In this document: positions 43,317 to 51,540 of the stretch, piece by piece | Layout: the number at the start of each line of letters is the position of its first letter | How positions within the stretch are numbered: position 1 is the first letter of the stretch | Assembly: GCA_031181345.1 (NCBI GenBank) | Contig: JAPSLC010000006.1 | Coordinates: 1 to 64,000 of the forward strand | Direction of reading: 5' to 3' | DNA: 64,000 nucleotides | Source: Cupriavidus sp. | Lineage (GTDB): Bacteria > Pseudomonadota > Gammaproteobacteria > Burkholderiales > Burkholderiaceae | Position numbers and translations under genes: made by a program | Notes under the pieces: model-generated | What the model was told of the DNA's origin: nothing | Database searches by the model: none | The model's input: the letters and a program-made list of their open reading frames with translations, nothing else

Positions 43317-44263
43317 TATTGAGCCTGGATAAACCGAAGCAAGGTGTACGAGGCCCGCGTTCTGCCACTGCCTTGCTTGACCGTCTTCTCCTGCAGTTCT
43401 ACCAACCAGCGCTTTCCCACGATGTCGGCAGCACGGACGCCGGCACCGCGATGTTCGTGTTCTCCATTTCGCTGGATGACATCGGCGGCAACGATTCCCT
43501 TGAGCACGGGCCCAGTGGTGGGGTGCAACTCGAACCGGCGCGCATCGGGAACGAGAAAGAGGACACCTTCTCGCCGGATAACCGTTTCGTCGATCACGGT
43601 CGCATCCGCTCGCTCCCTGCCTCGGTGCAGGCTCCGGCTATCGAACGACAGCTCGCGCTCTCCTTCGACGAGCCGCAGCGTGGCGCCATTGTCGTCGAGA
43701 ACACGCAGAAAATCCCTGATCGCAAACAGCGTCCTGTCGTCGAGGGTCTCTGCCGCTTCTTCGAATAGCGCCGGATTCTCGGCCGCGATGTTGGCCAACA
43801 GATTGCTGACGTCGTCCAGGGCGTGCCGAAGCGTCGCAGCCATCGTCGGTTCACTGGACTCACCACTTTCTTGCAGCACGAATCCAAAGGAACCCCGCAC
43901 AACATCGGTGACCAGCATCGTGGAGATGTCTCGGCGAGGTATCGGTCCACGTGTCGCCAGCGGGCCCAACGCCTGGCTGACCATGCGCTTGGTGACCAGC
44001 TCCTGATAGTGGCTGAGGGCATCGGCAGCGAAGTCAGCTCGGATCCCCCGGGATCCCACTACAGGCGTTCCGCCAAAGAAGACCGCAACTTCCGCGTTGG
44101 CAGGGAACTCCGACTCCATCCGCGCCAGCCGCGCAGCGACATCGGCGCGGCGATGCGTCAGCTGCAGCCAACCTAGCGGGTCCTCATTCTCCGTGCGCCG
44201 GGCCAGTAGTGCATCGAGGGTAGCCAGCTCCGCCTGCAGGCTGTCAAGTTCCAGCTTTCTCAT
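43316..44263 (-). CDS. Unrecognised 315-residue partner of the nucleotidyltransferase gene
   Basis: I do not recognise a named family. Residues 1-45 form a charged coiled coil (MRKLELDSLQAELATLDALLARR...). A middle alpha/beta region follows (VAVFFGGTPVVGSRGIRADFAADALSHYQELVTKRM, then DISTMLVTDVVRGSFGFVLQE). A C-terminal all-beta part from about residue 195 contains DDNGATLRLVEGERELSFDSRSL and VLFLVPDARRFELHPTTGPVLKG, barrel-like. No Walker, nuclease or transmembrane motif is evident. ATG 44263 has AGGGGG upstream, inside the preceding gene, which it overlaps by 20 nt, so the two work together. Confidence 0.75.
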   Translation of the reverse strand: MRKLELDSLQAELATLDALLARRTENEDPLGWLQLTHRRADVAARLARMESEFPANAEVAVFFGGTPVVGSRGIRADFAADALSHYQELVTKRMVSQALGPLATRGPIPRRDISTMLVTDVVRGSFGFVLQESGESSEPTMAATLRHALDDVSNLLANIAAENPALFEEAAETLDDRTLFAIRDFLRVLDDNGATLRLVEGERELSFDSRSLHRGRERADATVIDETVIRREGVLFLVPDARRFELHPTTGPVLKGIVAADVIQRNGEHEHRGAGVRAADIVGKRWLVELQEKTVKQGSGRTRASYTLLRFIQAQ

Positions 44264-44828
44264 CAGAGCCCCCTGTTTCAAGCGCGGCCAGTGCGGCGGC
44301 ATCGTTGTCGACAAGGTCAACCTGCAGCATGCCTTTCCAATGATATGAACTCCGCTGGTGGGAGAAGAGCCCGAACCAGTAGCGCGTGTCATCGACCAGC
44401 AGGGGCCCAGGACTGTGAAGATCCATCAGGAAGGCCTCACAGTGATATCGCGCCTTTACCGTTGCCGGTATCAGCAAATCGAGATGTTGGTGCTGAAAGG
44501 ACTTCCACTCTGCTTCTTCGCGAGCTTCCTTCGGGCGCTCCACGAAGGTGACGATGTCAATATCGCCGGGCGGACGCATGCGGGCGCTTTCAACGTCTTC
44601 GACAAAGCTGCCATCGAGCCATTGAAAACCTCGTTTAAAGCCAATGTCGCGGAGTGCCTTCCGATATGCCAGCAGGCCATGAAAGATTGTCTGTCGCGCT
44701 GGCGATGTCGCAAATCTCCGTGCCACATCTTCGATGCTCACCTGATAGGGCGACATGGAGCCACGCCGTGCCGGGGAGTCGCCTACGAAAGGGGGTAACA
44801 CGCCCGATGGCGTAAAAGCCGGAATCAC
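44244..44828 (-). CDS. Predicted nucleotidyltransferase (DUF6932-like)
   Basis: A 194-residue protein opening with IPAFTPSGVLPPFVGD, the N-terminus I associate with DUF6932-type nucleotidyltransferases. The core motif is FQWLDGSFVEDVE...GDIDIV (Gly73-Ser74, Asp89, Asp91), i.e. GS-xn-DxD with a slightly long spacer; a candidate third acidic residue is Asp113 in HLDLLIP. Enzymes of this fold transfer nucleotides to proteins, RNA or small molecules, and several act as toxins. A GTG start at 44828 has GGAG upstream. First gene of a tightly overlapping pair in a region that looks less GC-rich than its flanks. Confidence 0.75.
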   Translation of the reverse strand: MIPAFTPSGVLPPFVGDSPARRGSMSPYQVSIEDVARRFATSPARQTIFHGLLAYRKALRDIGFKRGFQWLDGSFVEDVESARMRPPGDIDIVTFVERPKEAREEAEWKSFQHQHLDLLIPATVKARYHCEAFLMDLHSPGPLLVDDTRYWFGLFSHQRSSYHWKGMLQVDLVDNDAAALAALETGGSDEKAGT

Positions 44829-44985
44829 AGTCTGTTCTCCGTTGTGCGCAAGCCGAGATGCTGCCCGGATGCCGGATACGCGACTTTCGATGAACGGGAC
44901 TGTCAGTCGATTTCGGTATGCTCGAGCGACTTATGAGATTCTTCTTAGATCATCAACGCAATGCCGCCGGTCACCAAGAACGGGA

Positions 44986-45000
44986 CTAGACGACCGGTCT
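44986..45000. promoter_or_regulatory. TetR (NemR-like) operator, copy 1
   Basis: TAGACGACCGGTCTA lies 22 nt upstream of the TetR start and includes the perfect palindrome GACCGGTC (44991-44998). The 15 bp plus flanking bases recur exactly at 45688. A weak promoter (TAGACG, 17 nt, TATCAT at 45009-45014) overlaps it. Confidence 0.65.
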
Positions 45001-45022
45001 AATTCTGCTATCATTCCACCCC

Positions 45023-45616
45023 ATGGCAACCTCCACCACCGCTGACGTCCGCCAGCACATCCTCGATACGGCCAAGCCAATCATGCTCCGCAAGGGCTTC
45101 TCGGCGGTTGGGCTGAACGAGATTCTGCAGGCGGCCGGGGTGCCGAAGGGCTCGTTCTATCACTATTTCGGGTCCAAGGAAGCCTTCGGCGAGGCACTGC
45201 TCGAATCCTATTTCGCCGACTATCTGGCGCACCTCGAGCAGATGCTCGTGCGCGGGCAGGGCGATCATGGCCAGCGGCTGTTGCGTTACTGGACCGAGTG
45301 GCAGAACGCGCAGGACGCCGACGATCCCGAGGGCAAATGCCTGGCGGTCAAGCTTGGGGCCGAGGTGTGCGACCTGTCGCAGGCGATGCGCGGTGTGCTG
45401 GAGCGCGGCACCGGGCAGATCGTGCAGCGGCTGGCGGCCTGCATCGAGGCGGGTTTGCGTGATGATTCGCTGCGGGAGATCGACGACCCGCATGCGTTGG
45501 CCACGACGCTGTACCAGTTGTGGCTTGGGGCCACGCTGCTGGGAAAATTCCGGCAGGACGGCAAGCCGTTCGCGTTGGCGATGGCCGCGACGCGGCAATT
45601 GCTGAAGTTGTCGTAG
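45023..45616 (+). CDS. TetR-family repressor (NemR/AcuR-like)
   Basis: A 197-residue TetR-type repressor with helix-turn-helix ILDTAKPIMLRKGFSAVGLNEILQAAGVPKGSFYHYFGSKEAFGEALLESYF at residues 12-63, followed by a helical ligand domain with two Cys (GKCLAVKLGAEVCDLSQAM). The conserved Cys in this region is what NemR uses to sense electrophiles and hypochlorite. The same operator stands before its own gene and before the DJ-1/OYE genes, so it should repress both until modified. Followed by a strong intrinsic terminator. Confidence 0.9.
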   Translation: MATSTTADVRQHILDTAKPIMLRKGFSAVGLNEILQAAGVPKGSFYHYFGSKEAFGEALLESYFADYLAHLEQMLVRGQGDHGQRLLRYWTEWQNAQDADDPEGKCLAVKLGAEVCDLSQAMRGVLERGTGQIVQRLAACIEAGLRDDSLREIDDPHALATTLYQLWLGATLLGKFRQDGKPFALAMAATRQLLKLS

Positions 45617-45647
45617 AAGAGCAGGGCCGGCGGACAAACCGGCGGCG

Positions 45648-45677
45648 GCGACGCGAAACAGCGCGTCGCTTTTTTTG
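45648..45677 (+). terminator. Rho-independent terminator after the TetR gene
   Basis: GCGACGCG-AAACAG-CGCGTCGC (45648-45669) followed by T8. A full intrinsic terminator, so the downstream enzymes use their own promoter. Confidence 0.85.
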
Positions 45678-45704
45678 ACTTCGTTACTAGACGACCGGTC
45701 TAAT
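45675..45704 (+). promoter_or_regulatory. Promoter of the DJ-1/OYE genes with TetR operator, copy 2
   Basis: -35 TTGACT (45675-45680), 18-nt spacer, -10 TCTAAT (45699-45704). The operator TAGACGACCGGTCTA (45688-45702) covers the spacer and most of the -10, an arrangement expected for direct repression. Confidence 0.7.
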
Positions 45705-45745
45705 TCCGACGTCTCCGTTTCACCGAACCGACAAGGATTCGCATC

Positions 45746-46435
45746 ATGAAACTGCTGATCGTATTGACCTCGCACGACCGTCTTGGCGATACCGGCCAGA
45801 AGACCGGCTTCTGGCTGGAGGAACTGGCGGCGCCGTACTACGCGTTCCGCGACCAGGGCGTCGATATCACGCTGGCCTCGCCCCTGGGCGGGCAGCCGCC
45901 GCTCGATCCGAAGAGCAGCGACCCGTCTTCGCAGACCGATTCCACGCGGCGCTTCGAAGCCGATGCCGAGGCGCGCGCCGCGCTGGCGTCGACGCGCAAG
46001 CTGGCCGAGGTGTCGATCGACGATTTCGACGCCGTGTTCTATCCCGGCGGCCACGGTCCGCTGTGGGACCTGGCCGAAGACCAGCACTCGATCGCGCTGA
46101 TCGAACGTGCCATTGCCGCCGGCAAGCCGGTCGCGGCGGTGTGCCACGCGCCCGGCGTGCTGCGCCATGTCAAGGGACCGGACGGCAAGCCGCTGGTCCA
46201 GGGCAAGACTGTGACGGGCTTCTCCAATACCGAGGAAGCGGCGGTTGGCCTGACCGACGTGGTGCCGTTCCTGGTCGAGGACGTGCTGAAGGCCAATGGC
46301 GGCCGCTACGAGAAGGCCGCCGACTGGCAGCCGTACGCCGTCACCGACGGGCTGTTGATCACCGGCCAGAATCCGGCCTCCTCCGAGGCGGCCGCGCACG
46401 CGCTGCTGGGCGCCCTGGCGGCAAACGGCCGTTGA
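45746..46435 (+). CDS. DJ-1/PfpI-family protein (Hsp31-like, class I glutamine amidotransferase fold)
   Basis: A 229-residue DJ-1 superfamily protein. The nucleophile elbow AAVCHAPGVL (Cys), DAVFYPGGHGPLWDLAEDQ and the N-terminal TGQKTGFWLEELAAPYYAF are the Hsp31 and HchA-like signatures. Such proteins act as glyoxalase III (methylglyoxal to lactate) or detoxify other reactive carbonyls, which fits the electrophile-response context with the TetR regulator and old yellow enzyme. Start ATG 45746 follows AAGGATTC. Confidence 0.9.
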   Translation: MKLLIVLTSHDRLGDTGQKTGFWLEELAAPYYAFRDQGVDITLASPLGGQPPLDPKSSDPSSQTDSTRRFEADAEARAALASTRKLAEVSIDDFDAVFYPGGHGPLWDLAEDQHSIALIERAIAAGKPVAAVCHAPGVLRHVKGPDGKPLVQGKTVTGFSNTEEAAVGLTDVVPFLVEDVLKANGGRYEKAADWQPYAVTDGLLITGQNPASSEAAAHALLGALAANGR

Positions 46436-46500
46436 GCCGGCCGCACTTTGCTACTTGCTGATCTCACTGCTGTTTCGATCTCACTGAAGGAAAACAATAG

Positions 46501-47598
46501 ATGTCCGCGCTGTTCCAACCGTTCCAACTGAAAGACGTCACGCTGCGCAACCGTATCGCGGTGCCGCCGATGTGCCAGTACGTCGCCGAGGATGGCGTCA
46601 TCAATGACTGGCACAAGGTTCATCTGGCCGGCATCGCGCGCGGTGGTGCGGGTCTGGTGATCGCCGAGGCGACCGCCGTCTCGCCGGAAGGCCGCATTAC
46701 GCCTGGATGCGCCGGCCTGTGGAACGACAAGCAGGCCGAAGCCTTCGCTCCGGTGATCGGTGCCATCAAGGCCGCCGGCGCGGTCCCCGGCATCCAGATC
46801 GGCCACGCGGGACGCAAGGCCAGCGCGAACCGGCCATGGGAAGGCGACGACCACATTCCCGAAGGCGATCCGCGCGGCTGGCAGACCATCGCGCCCTCGG
46901 CGATCCCCTTCGGTGCCGGCCTGCCCAAGGTGCCGCGCGCGATGACGCTCGACGATATCGCCCGCGTGCGCGCCGATTTCGTCGCCGCCGCCGTGCGGGC
47001 ACGCGACCTCGGCTTCGAATGGCTGGAGTTGCATTTCGCGCATGGCTATCTGGCGCAGAGCTTCTTTTCGCCGCACTCGAACCAGCGCGACGATGCCTAC
47101 GGCGGTTCCGCCGAGAATCGCGGCCGCTTCCTGGTGGAGACGCTGGCGGCGGTGCGCAAGGTCTGGCCCGAGCGCTTGCCGTTGACCGCACGTTTCGGCG
47201 TGATCGAATACGACGGCCGCGACGAGGAAACGCTGAGCGAATCCATCGCACTGACGCAGCGGCTCAAGCAGGAAGGGCTGGACATGCTGAGCGTCAGCGT
47301 CGGCTTTTCGACCCCGGAGGCGAATATTCCGTGGGGCCCGGCGTTCCTCGCGCCGGTGGCCGAGCGGGTGCGTCGCGAGACCGGGCTGCCGGTGGCATCG
47401 GCCTGGGGCATCGATACGCCGCAACTCGCCGAACGCGTCGTCGCGCAGCAGCAGCTGGACTTGGTGATGGTGGGCCGTGCGCATCTGGCCGATCCGCATT
47501 GGCCGTACCACGCGGCCAAGGTGCTCGGCGTGGACCGCCCGTCGTGGACGCTGCCCGCGCCGTACGCGCACTGGCTGGAGCGCTACAAGGTAGCCTGA
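46501..47598 (+). CDS. Old-yellow-enzyme-family ene-reductase (XenA/YqjM class)
   Basis: A 365-residue FMN-dependent NADH:flavin oxidoreductase that reduces activated C=C bonds and other electrophiles. N-terminal VTLRNRIAVPPMCQYVAEDGVINDWHKVHL carries the thermophilic-like/XenA Cys (PPMCQY), HAGRKASANRPWEG holds the substrate-binding His, and FGVIEYDGRDEETL and MVGRAHLADPHWPYHAAK complete the barrel. It lies 65 nt after the DJ-1 gene, probably co-transcribed, and both fall under the TetR-type operator. Confidence 0.93.
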   Translation: MSALFQPFQLKDVTLRNRIAVPPMCQYVAEDGVINDWHKVHLAGIARGGAGLVIAEATAVSPEGRITPGCAGLWNDKQAEAFAPVIGAIKAAGAVPGIQIGHAGRKASANRPWEGDDHIPEGDPRGWQTIAPSAIPFGAGLPKVPRAMTLDDIARVRADFVAAAVRARDLGFEWLELHFAHGYLAQSFFSPHSNQRDDAYGGSAENRGRFLVETLAAVRKVWPERLPLTARFGVIEYDGRDEETLSESIALTQRLKQEGLDMLSVSVGFSTPEANIPWGPAFLAPVAERVRRETGLPVASAWGIDTPQLAERVVAQQQLDLVMVGRAHLADPHWPYHAAKVLGVDRPSWTLPAPYAHWLERYKVA

Positions 47599-47609
47599 GC
47601 GCGACGAAG

Positions 47610-47627
47610 GCCCCGCCAGGGCGGGGC
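47610..47627. terminator. Hairpin between the convergent OYE and exporter genes
   Basis: GCCCCGCC-AG-GGCGGGGC, an 8-bp GC-only stem, lies in the 40-nt gap between convergent stops. No U-tract on either side; likely a bidirectional 3' barrier. Confidence 0.5.
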
Positions 47628-47638
47628 ATCATGTGCTG

Positions 47639-48544
47639 TCACGCGGCCGTGCCGGTGCCGCGCGCGTCCGCGTTGGCCGGGCGGCGCGCACCGGCGGTCG
47701 CGGTGCAGCCGATCGACGCGACGATGATGCAGCCGATCGCCAGCCACTGCGTGGCGCTCAGCTGCTCGTGCAGCATCACCAGCCCTGCCAAGGCGCCCAT
47801 CGCCGGCTCCATGCTGAGCAGGATGCCGAAGGTCCGCCGCGGCAGCCGCTTGAGCGCGACCATCTCGAGCGAATAGGGAATCGCGCTCGACAGGATGCCT
47901 ACCGCCAGCCCGGCCAGCAGCAACGGCGGGCTGAACAGCGCCGTGCCCGCATGCGCGAGGCCGAACGGGAAGACCACCAGCGATGCCATCAGCAAGCCCA
48001 GCGACGTCGCCTGGCCGCCGTGGGCATTGCCCGCGCGTTGGCCGAAGATGATATAGAGCGCCCAGCCGACGCCCGCCGCGAGCGCGTAGCCGATGCCGAC
48101 CGGGTCCAGATTGTCGGCGTGTTCGCGCAGCGGCAGCAGCAACAGCAATCCCGCCACCGCGAATGCGATCCAGACGAAATCGATCGCGCGCCGCGATGAG
48201 GCGATCGCCACCGCCAACGGGCCGGTGAACTCGATCGCGATCGCCAGTCCGAGCGGCACCGTCCGCAGCGACATATAGAACATCAGGTTGGTCGCGCCCA
48301 ATGCCGCGCCGTACAGCGCGATGGCACGCGCATCGGCCCCCTTCAGCGGCCACCGCCACGGCCGCCACGCCACCAGCAGGATCAGCGCGGAAAACCCGAC
48401 CCGCAGCGCGGTGGTGCCCTGTGCGCCGACCGCATCGAACAGGCCCTTGGCAAACGACGTGCCGACGCACAGCGACGCCATCGAACCCATCAGGGCGAGC
48501 ACGGCGAGCAGGGTGGAACGGTCTTGGGAGCTTGGAGAGGACAC
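47639..48544 (-). CDS. rhtA: RhtA-like threonine/homoserine exporter (EamA family)
   Basis: A 301-residue inner-membrane exporter with ten predicted helices. It closely follows the known RhtA pattern: LFDAVGAQGTTALRVGFSALIL, RTVPLGLAIAIEFTGPLAVAIASSRRAIDFVWIAFAVAGLLLLLPL, GWALYIIFGQRAG and IPYSLEMVALKRLPRRTFGILLSMEPAMGALAG. RhtA in E. coli exports threonine, homoserine and toxic amino-acid analogues. The start is GTG 48544 with no obvious ribosome-binding site. Confidence 0.88.
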   Translation of the reverse strand: MSSPSSQDRSTLLAVLALMGSMASLCVGTSFAKGLFDAVGAQGTTALRVGFSALILLVAWRPWRWPLKGADARAIALYGAALGATNLMFYMSLRTVPLGLAIAIEFTGPLAVAIASSRRAIDFVWIAFAVAGLLLLLPLREHADNLDPVGIGYALAAGVGWALYIIFGQRAGNAHGGQATSLGLLMASLVVFPFGLAHAGTALFSPPLLLAGLAVGILSSAIPYSLEMVALKRLPRRTFGILLSMEPAMGALAGLVMLHEQLSATQWLAIGCIIVASIGCTATAGARRPANADARGTGTAA

Positions 48545-48720
48545 GGCTGTTTTTAATTTTTGTGGACCTGACCGGAGCGCCGATCAGAACCGCGCCAGAG
48601 CAATGCCGTCGCGGTAGTGCAGGAGCCGCAAGTGTAGTCGAAGGAAAGAGGATGTGGAGCCATCCCGCGGAAGGCGCGCCTGCGACGTGTCGCCGTCGCG
48701 CAGGTGTACTGAATGAACCG

Positions 48721-49005
48721 CTACTGCGCCTCCGCACTCCCCGCCGGCCCCGCCTGCGTTCCTCCATTCTGTTCGACCTGCTTCGCCTTGCGCATCCCGC
48801 GCAGGTTGAGCGCGGCCAGTGCGAATTGCAGCACCACCAGCGCATAGGCGCTGGTGTGCAGTCCCCAGATGACCCACAGCGCGTTGCTGAGCAGGAAGAC
48901 CCAGAAGCCGACCTTGCGGCGCGTGGCGACACGGGAACCGATCAGCCAGGTGGCCGCGACGGTGATGGCCATCGCGGGCCATTGCAGCATGTCGATCCAG
49001 TCCAT
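48721..49005 (-). CDS. Small inner-membrane protein
   Basis: A 94-residue membrane protein with three short hydrophobic segments (WPAMAITVAATWLIGS, GFWVFLLSNALWVIWGL, YALVVLQFALAALNL) and a hydrophilic Gln/Gly-rich tail. The pattern recalls half of a PnuC- or SWEET-like repeat, though I cannot confirm it. GGGGAGAGGCG precedes ATG 49005, giving a firm start. It stands alone. Confidence 0.7.
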   Translation of the reverse strand: MDWIDMLQWPAMAITVAATWLIGSRVATRRKVGFWVFLLSNALWVIWGLHTSAYALVVLQFALAALNLRGMRKAKQVEQNGGTQAGPAGSAEAQ

Positions 49006-49141
49006 CGCCTCTCCCCGTTGCGTGTCGGCCCATGCAGGCCAAACGCTGCCAGAATAGGCCGCGGTGGCGATGGCAGGGCACCGGGGTCGGGCCGCATCGG
49101 CTGTCAGCCGATTCCGACACCGGGGCCGGATGCGGCAACGT

Positions 49142-49564
49142 TCAGCGCGCGAACGTGACGTAGCCCTCGGGCGAGATCGGCCAGGCCGGGTTGTGGGCGA
49201 CCTCCCACAAGTGCCCGTCCGGGTCGGCGAAATAGCCCGAGTAGCCGCCCCACGGCAAGGCGCGCGCCGGCGACACCAGTTCGGCGCCGCTGGCCACGGC
49301 CTGCGCCAACAGCCGATCGACTTCCTCGGGCGATTCGACGTTATGGCCCAGCGCCGAGCCGCGCGCACCCGGGCTCGAAGGGCCATGGATTTCCGCTTCG
49401 AATGAGGTCTTGTTCCACAGGCCGACGATAAAGCCGTTGAACTGGAAGAACGCGATGTCGCCGTTGTCGAATACCGGCGACCAGCCCAGCCCATCGCAAT
49501 AGAACGCCTTGGCGCGATCCAGGTCGGCGACGGGAAGGGTAACGACGGAGATGCTTTGTTTCAT
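49142..49564 (-). CDS. VOC-family (glyoxalase-like) protein
   Basis: A 140-residue vicinal-oxygen-chelate protein: SISVVTLPVADLDRAKAFYCDGLGWSPVF, then GDIAFFQFNGFIVGLW and GYSGYFADPDGHLWEVAHNPAWPIS. The metal-ligand Glu (LWEVAH) is present, but the first-strand ligand His found in glyoxalase I is absent (VVTLPV), so it may not be a glyoxalase. Divergent from a long non-coding gap. Confidence 0.87.
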   Translation of the reverse strand: MKQSISVVTLPVADLDRAKAFYCDGLGWSPVFDNGDIAFFQFNGFIVGLWNKTSFEAEIHGPSSPGARGSALGHNVESPEEVDRLLAQAVASGAELVSPARALPWGGYSGYFADPDGHLWEVAHNPAWPISPEGYVTFAR

Positions 49565-50075
49565 GATGGCCTCGCTAATAGGCGGAACGGCATGCCATGG
49601 CGGCAGCCGGACCAGCGTCGAACGAAAGGCTTCGCCGAAAAGAAGCGGGCGTGGATCGAAGGCGGCAGGAGATATGGACGCGCGCGACCCGGCCCACTCG
49701 AACTGCAGGCGAAGGTCGCGGGTCGGCGGGCGCCGACAGAACTCCGGAAACCGGAGCGGGCGGACTAACCGATACCGCCGCTGTCTTTTTCGACGGTGGG
49801 ATTTTATCGCGGACCCGTCTCAGCACCGGCAAATGTTGCTTGCCTTTGTCTGCAATGTCGGGGGAGGCGTGGCTTTACATTTTCGGACCGCGTGCCTTAA
49901 ATGTTCCGCACCAGCGCCCTCCGCCGATCCCGCCTTCTACCCTCATCCTCCCAGGTCCCAGACCCGATCGATCCGGGCACGCCCACCACGTGATGGCCAT
50001 CACCCCGCCACCGCGCGGCCCCAGGCCGGACAGCCTGTCGAGGACGCTGCGTCAAAAAGCAAGACGAGGTGCGCC
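49565..50075. other. Long intergenic stretch with a candidate promoter
   Basis: No convincing gene in 510 nt. It holds a CTCCGG-AAA-CCGGAG hairpin (49742-49756) and a plus-strand promoter candidate TTTACA (49874-49879), 17 nt, TTAAAT (49897-49902), which would start near 49909 and give the FAD oxidase a 165-nt leader. Confidence 0.4.
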
Positions 50076-51464
50076 ATGACCAGTGTGACCAGGGAAACCA
50101 TCGACCAATGGAAGTCGGGTATGCGCGGAGCGGTGTTGCAGGCCGACGATCCCGGCTATGAGGAAGCGAGAAAGGTGTGGAATGCCACGGTGGACTGCCG
50201 GCCCGGAGCGATCGCCCGCTGCGCCGGCGCCGCCGACGTAATGAGCGCGATCCGCTTTGCCACCCGGCATGGCCTGCGCGCCGCGGTGCGAGGCGGCGGC
50301 CACAATATTGCGGGCACGGCGGTCTGCGACGAAGGGCTGGTGCTCGATCTGTCGACCATGCGGTCCGTGGTGGTCGATCCGCAAGCGCGGGTGGCCTGGG
50401 TCGACCCGGGCGCGACGCTCGCCGATTTCGATCACGAGGCGCAGGCGTTCGGGTTGGCGACGCCGCTGGGCATCAACTCGACCACAGGGGTTGCCGGCCT
50501 GACGCTGGGCGGCGGCTTCGGCTGGATCAGCCGCAAGTACGGCACCACGGTGGACAATCTGCTCGGCGCGCACATCATCACGGCCGACGGCCAGTTCCGC
50601 CGTGTCGATGCCGACAACGATCCCGACCTGTTCTGGGCCATTCGCGGCGGCGGCGGCAATTTCGGCGTGGTCACGCAATTCGAGTTCGAGCTGCATCCGG
50701 TCGGCCCCGAGATCTACGGTGGCCTGGTGGTCTATCCGTTCGAACAGGCGGCGCAGGTATTCCCGCGCTATCGCGACTTTATCGAGGCTGCGCCCGACGA
50801 TGTCACGGTGTGGGCGGTGTTCCGGCTGGCGCCGCCGCTGCCCTTCCTGCCGCCCGAGGTGCATGGCAAACCGGTGATGGTGCTGGCCGCCTGCTATATC
50901 GGCCCGCCGGCCGATGGCCCGGACGCGGTCGCGCCGCTGCGCGAATTCGGCCAGCCCTATGGCGAGCATCTGGGAGCGATGCCCTATACCGCCTGGCAGA
51001 AGGCCTTCGATCCGCTGCTGACCCCGGGGGCGCGCAACTACTGGAAGTCGCACAATTTCGCGCGGCTGGACGACGGCATGCTGGCGGTGCTGAACGACGG
51101 CCTGGCGACGCTGCCGTCGCCAGAATGCGAGATCTTCATCGGGGCGCTCGGTGGCCACGTCGGCCGCGTGCCGGTCGACGCCACGGCCTATGCGCATCGC
51201 GATGCCAACTTCGTGATGAACATCCATGGCCGCTGGCAGCAGCCCGCCGACGATCAGCGCTGCATCCAATGGACGCGCGGCCTGTTCGATGCGCTGACGC
51301 CGTTCGCGCTGGGCAGCGTCTACGTGAACTTCCTCACGCAGGACGAAACCACGCGCGTCGATGCCGCCTACGGCGCCAACTTCGGGCGGCTGGCGCAGAT
51401 CAAGCGCGAATACGATCCGGACAATCTGTTCCGCGGCAACCAGAACATCCGTCCGGCGCAATAA
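50076..51464 (+). CDS. FAD-binding (BBE/PCMH-type) oxidoreductase
   Basis: A 462-residue berberine-bridge-enzyme-like flavoprotein. The PCMH-type FAD domain has AAVRGGGHNIAGTAVCDEGLVLDLSTM (His for covalent FAD attachment) and GVAGLTLGGGFGWISRKYG; the C-terminal BBE domain ends in YDPDNLFRGNQNIRP. Members oxidise sugars, alkaloids or lactones with O2. No signal peptide. GAGGTGCGCC precedes ATG 50076. The stop lies inside a small tandem repeat. Substrate unknown. Confidence 0.92.
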   Translation: MTSVTRETIDQWKSGMRGAVLQADDPGYEEARKVWNATVDCRPGAIARCAGAADVMSAIRFATRHGLRAAVRGGGHNIAGTAVCDEGLVLDLSTMRSVVVDPQARVAWVDPGATLADFDHEAQAFGLATPLGINSTTGVAGLTLGGGFGWISRKYGTTVDNLLGAHIITADGQFRRVDADNDPDLFWAIRGGGGNFGVVTQFEFELHPVGPEIYGGLVVYPFEQAAQVFPRYRDFIEAAPDDVTVWAVFRLAPPLPFLPPEVHGKPVMVLAACYIGPPADGPDAVAPLREFGQPYGEHLGAMPYTAWQKAFDPLLTPGARNYWKSHNFARLDDGMLAVLNDGLATLPSPECEIFIGALGGHVGRVPVDATAYAHRDANFVMNIHGRWQQPADDQRCIQWTRGLFDALTPFALGSVYVNFLTQDETTRVDAAYGANFGRLAQIKREYDPDNLFRGNQNIRPAQ

Positions 51465-51500
51465 GGCAGCGCAATAAGGCAGATAAGGCAGATAAGGCAG
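51457..51500. repeat. Short tandem repeat at the oxidase stop codon
   Basis: CGCAATAAGGCAG occurs twice in tandem (51457-51469, 51470-51482), then ATAAGGCAG twice more (51483-51491, 51492-51500). The first unit contains the TAA stop. Looks like slippage or local duplication. Confidence 0.8.
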
Positions 51501-51540
51501 GCGCGCCGTTTCGTTCGATAGTGCCGCCCGGTGGCGCGGC

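Noticed and set aside
51457..51500. Repeat cluster as a CRISPR fragment
   Set aside because: Units are 9-13 bp in direct tandem without spacers or cas genes.
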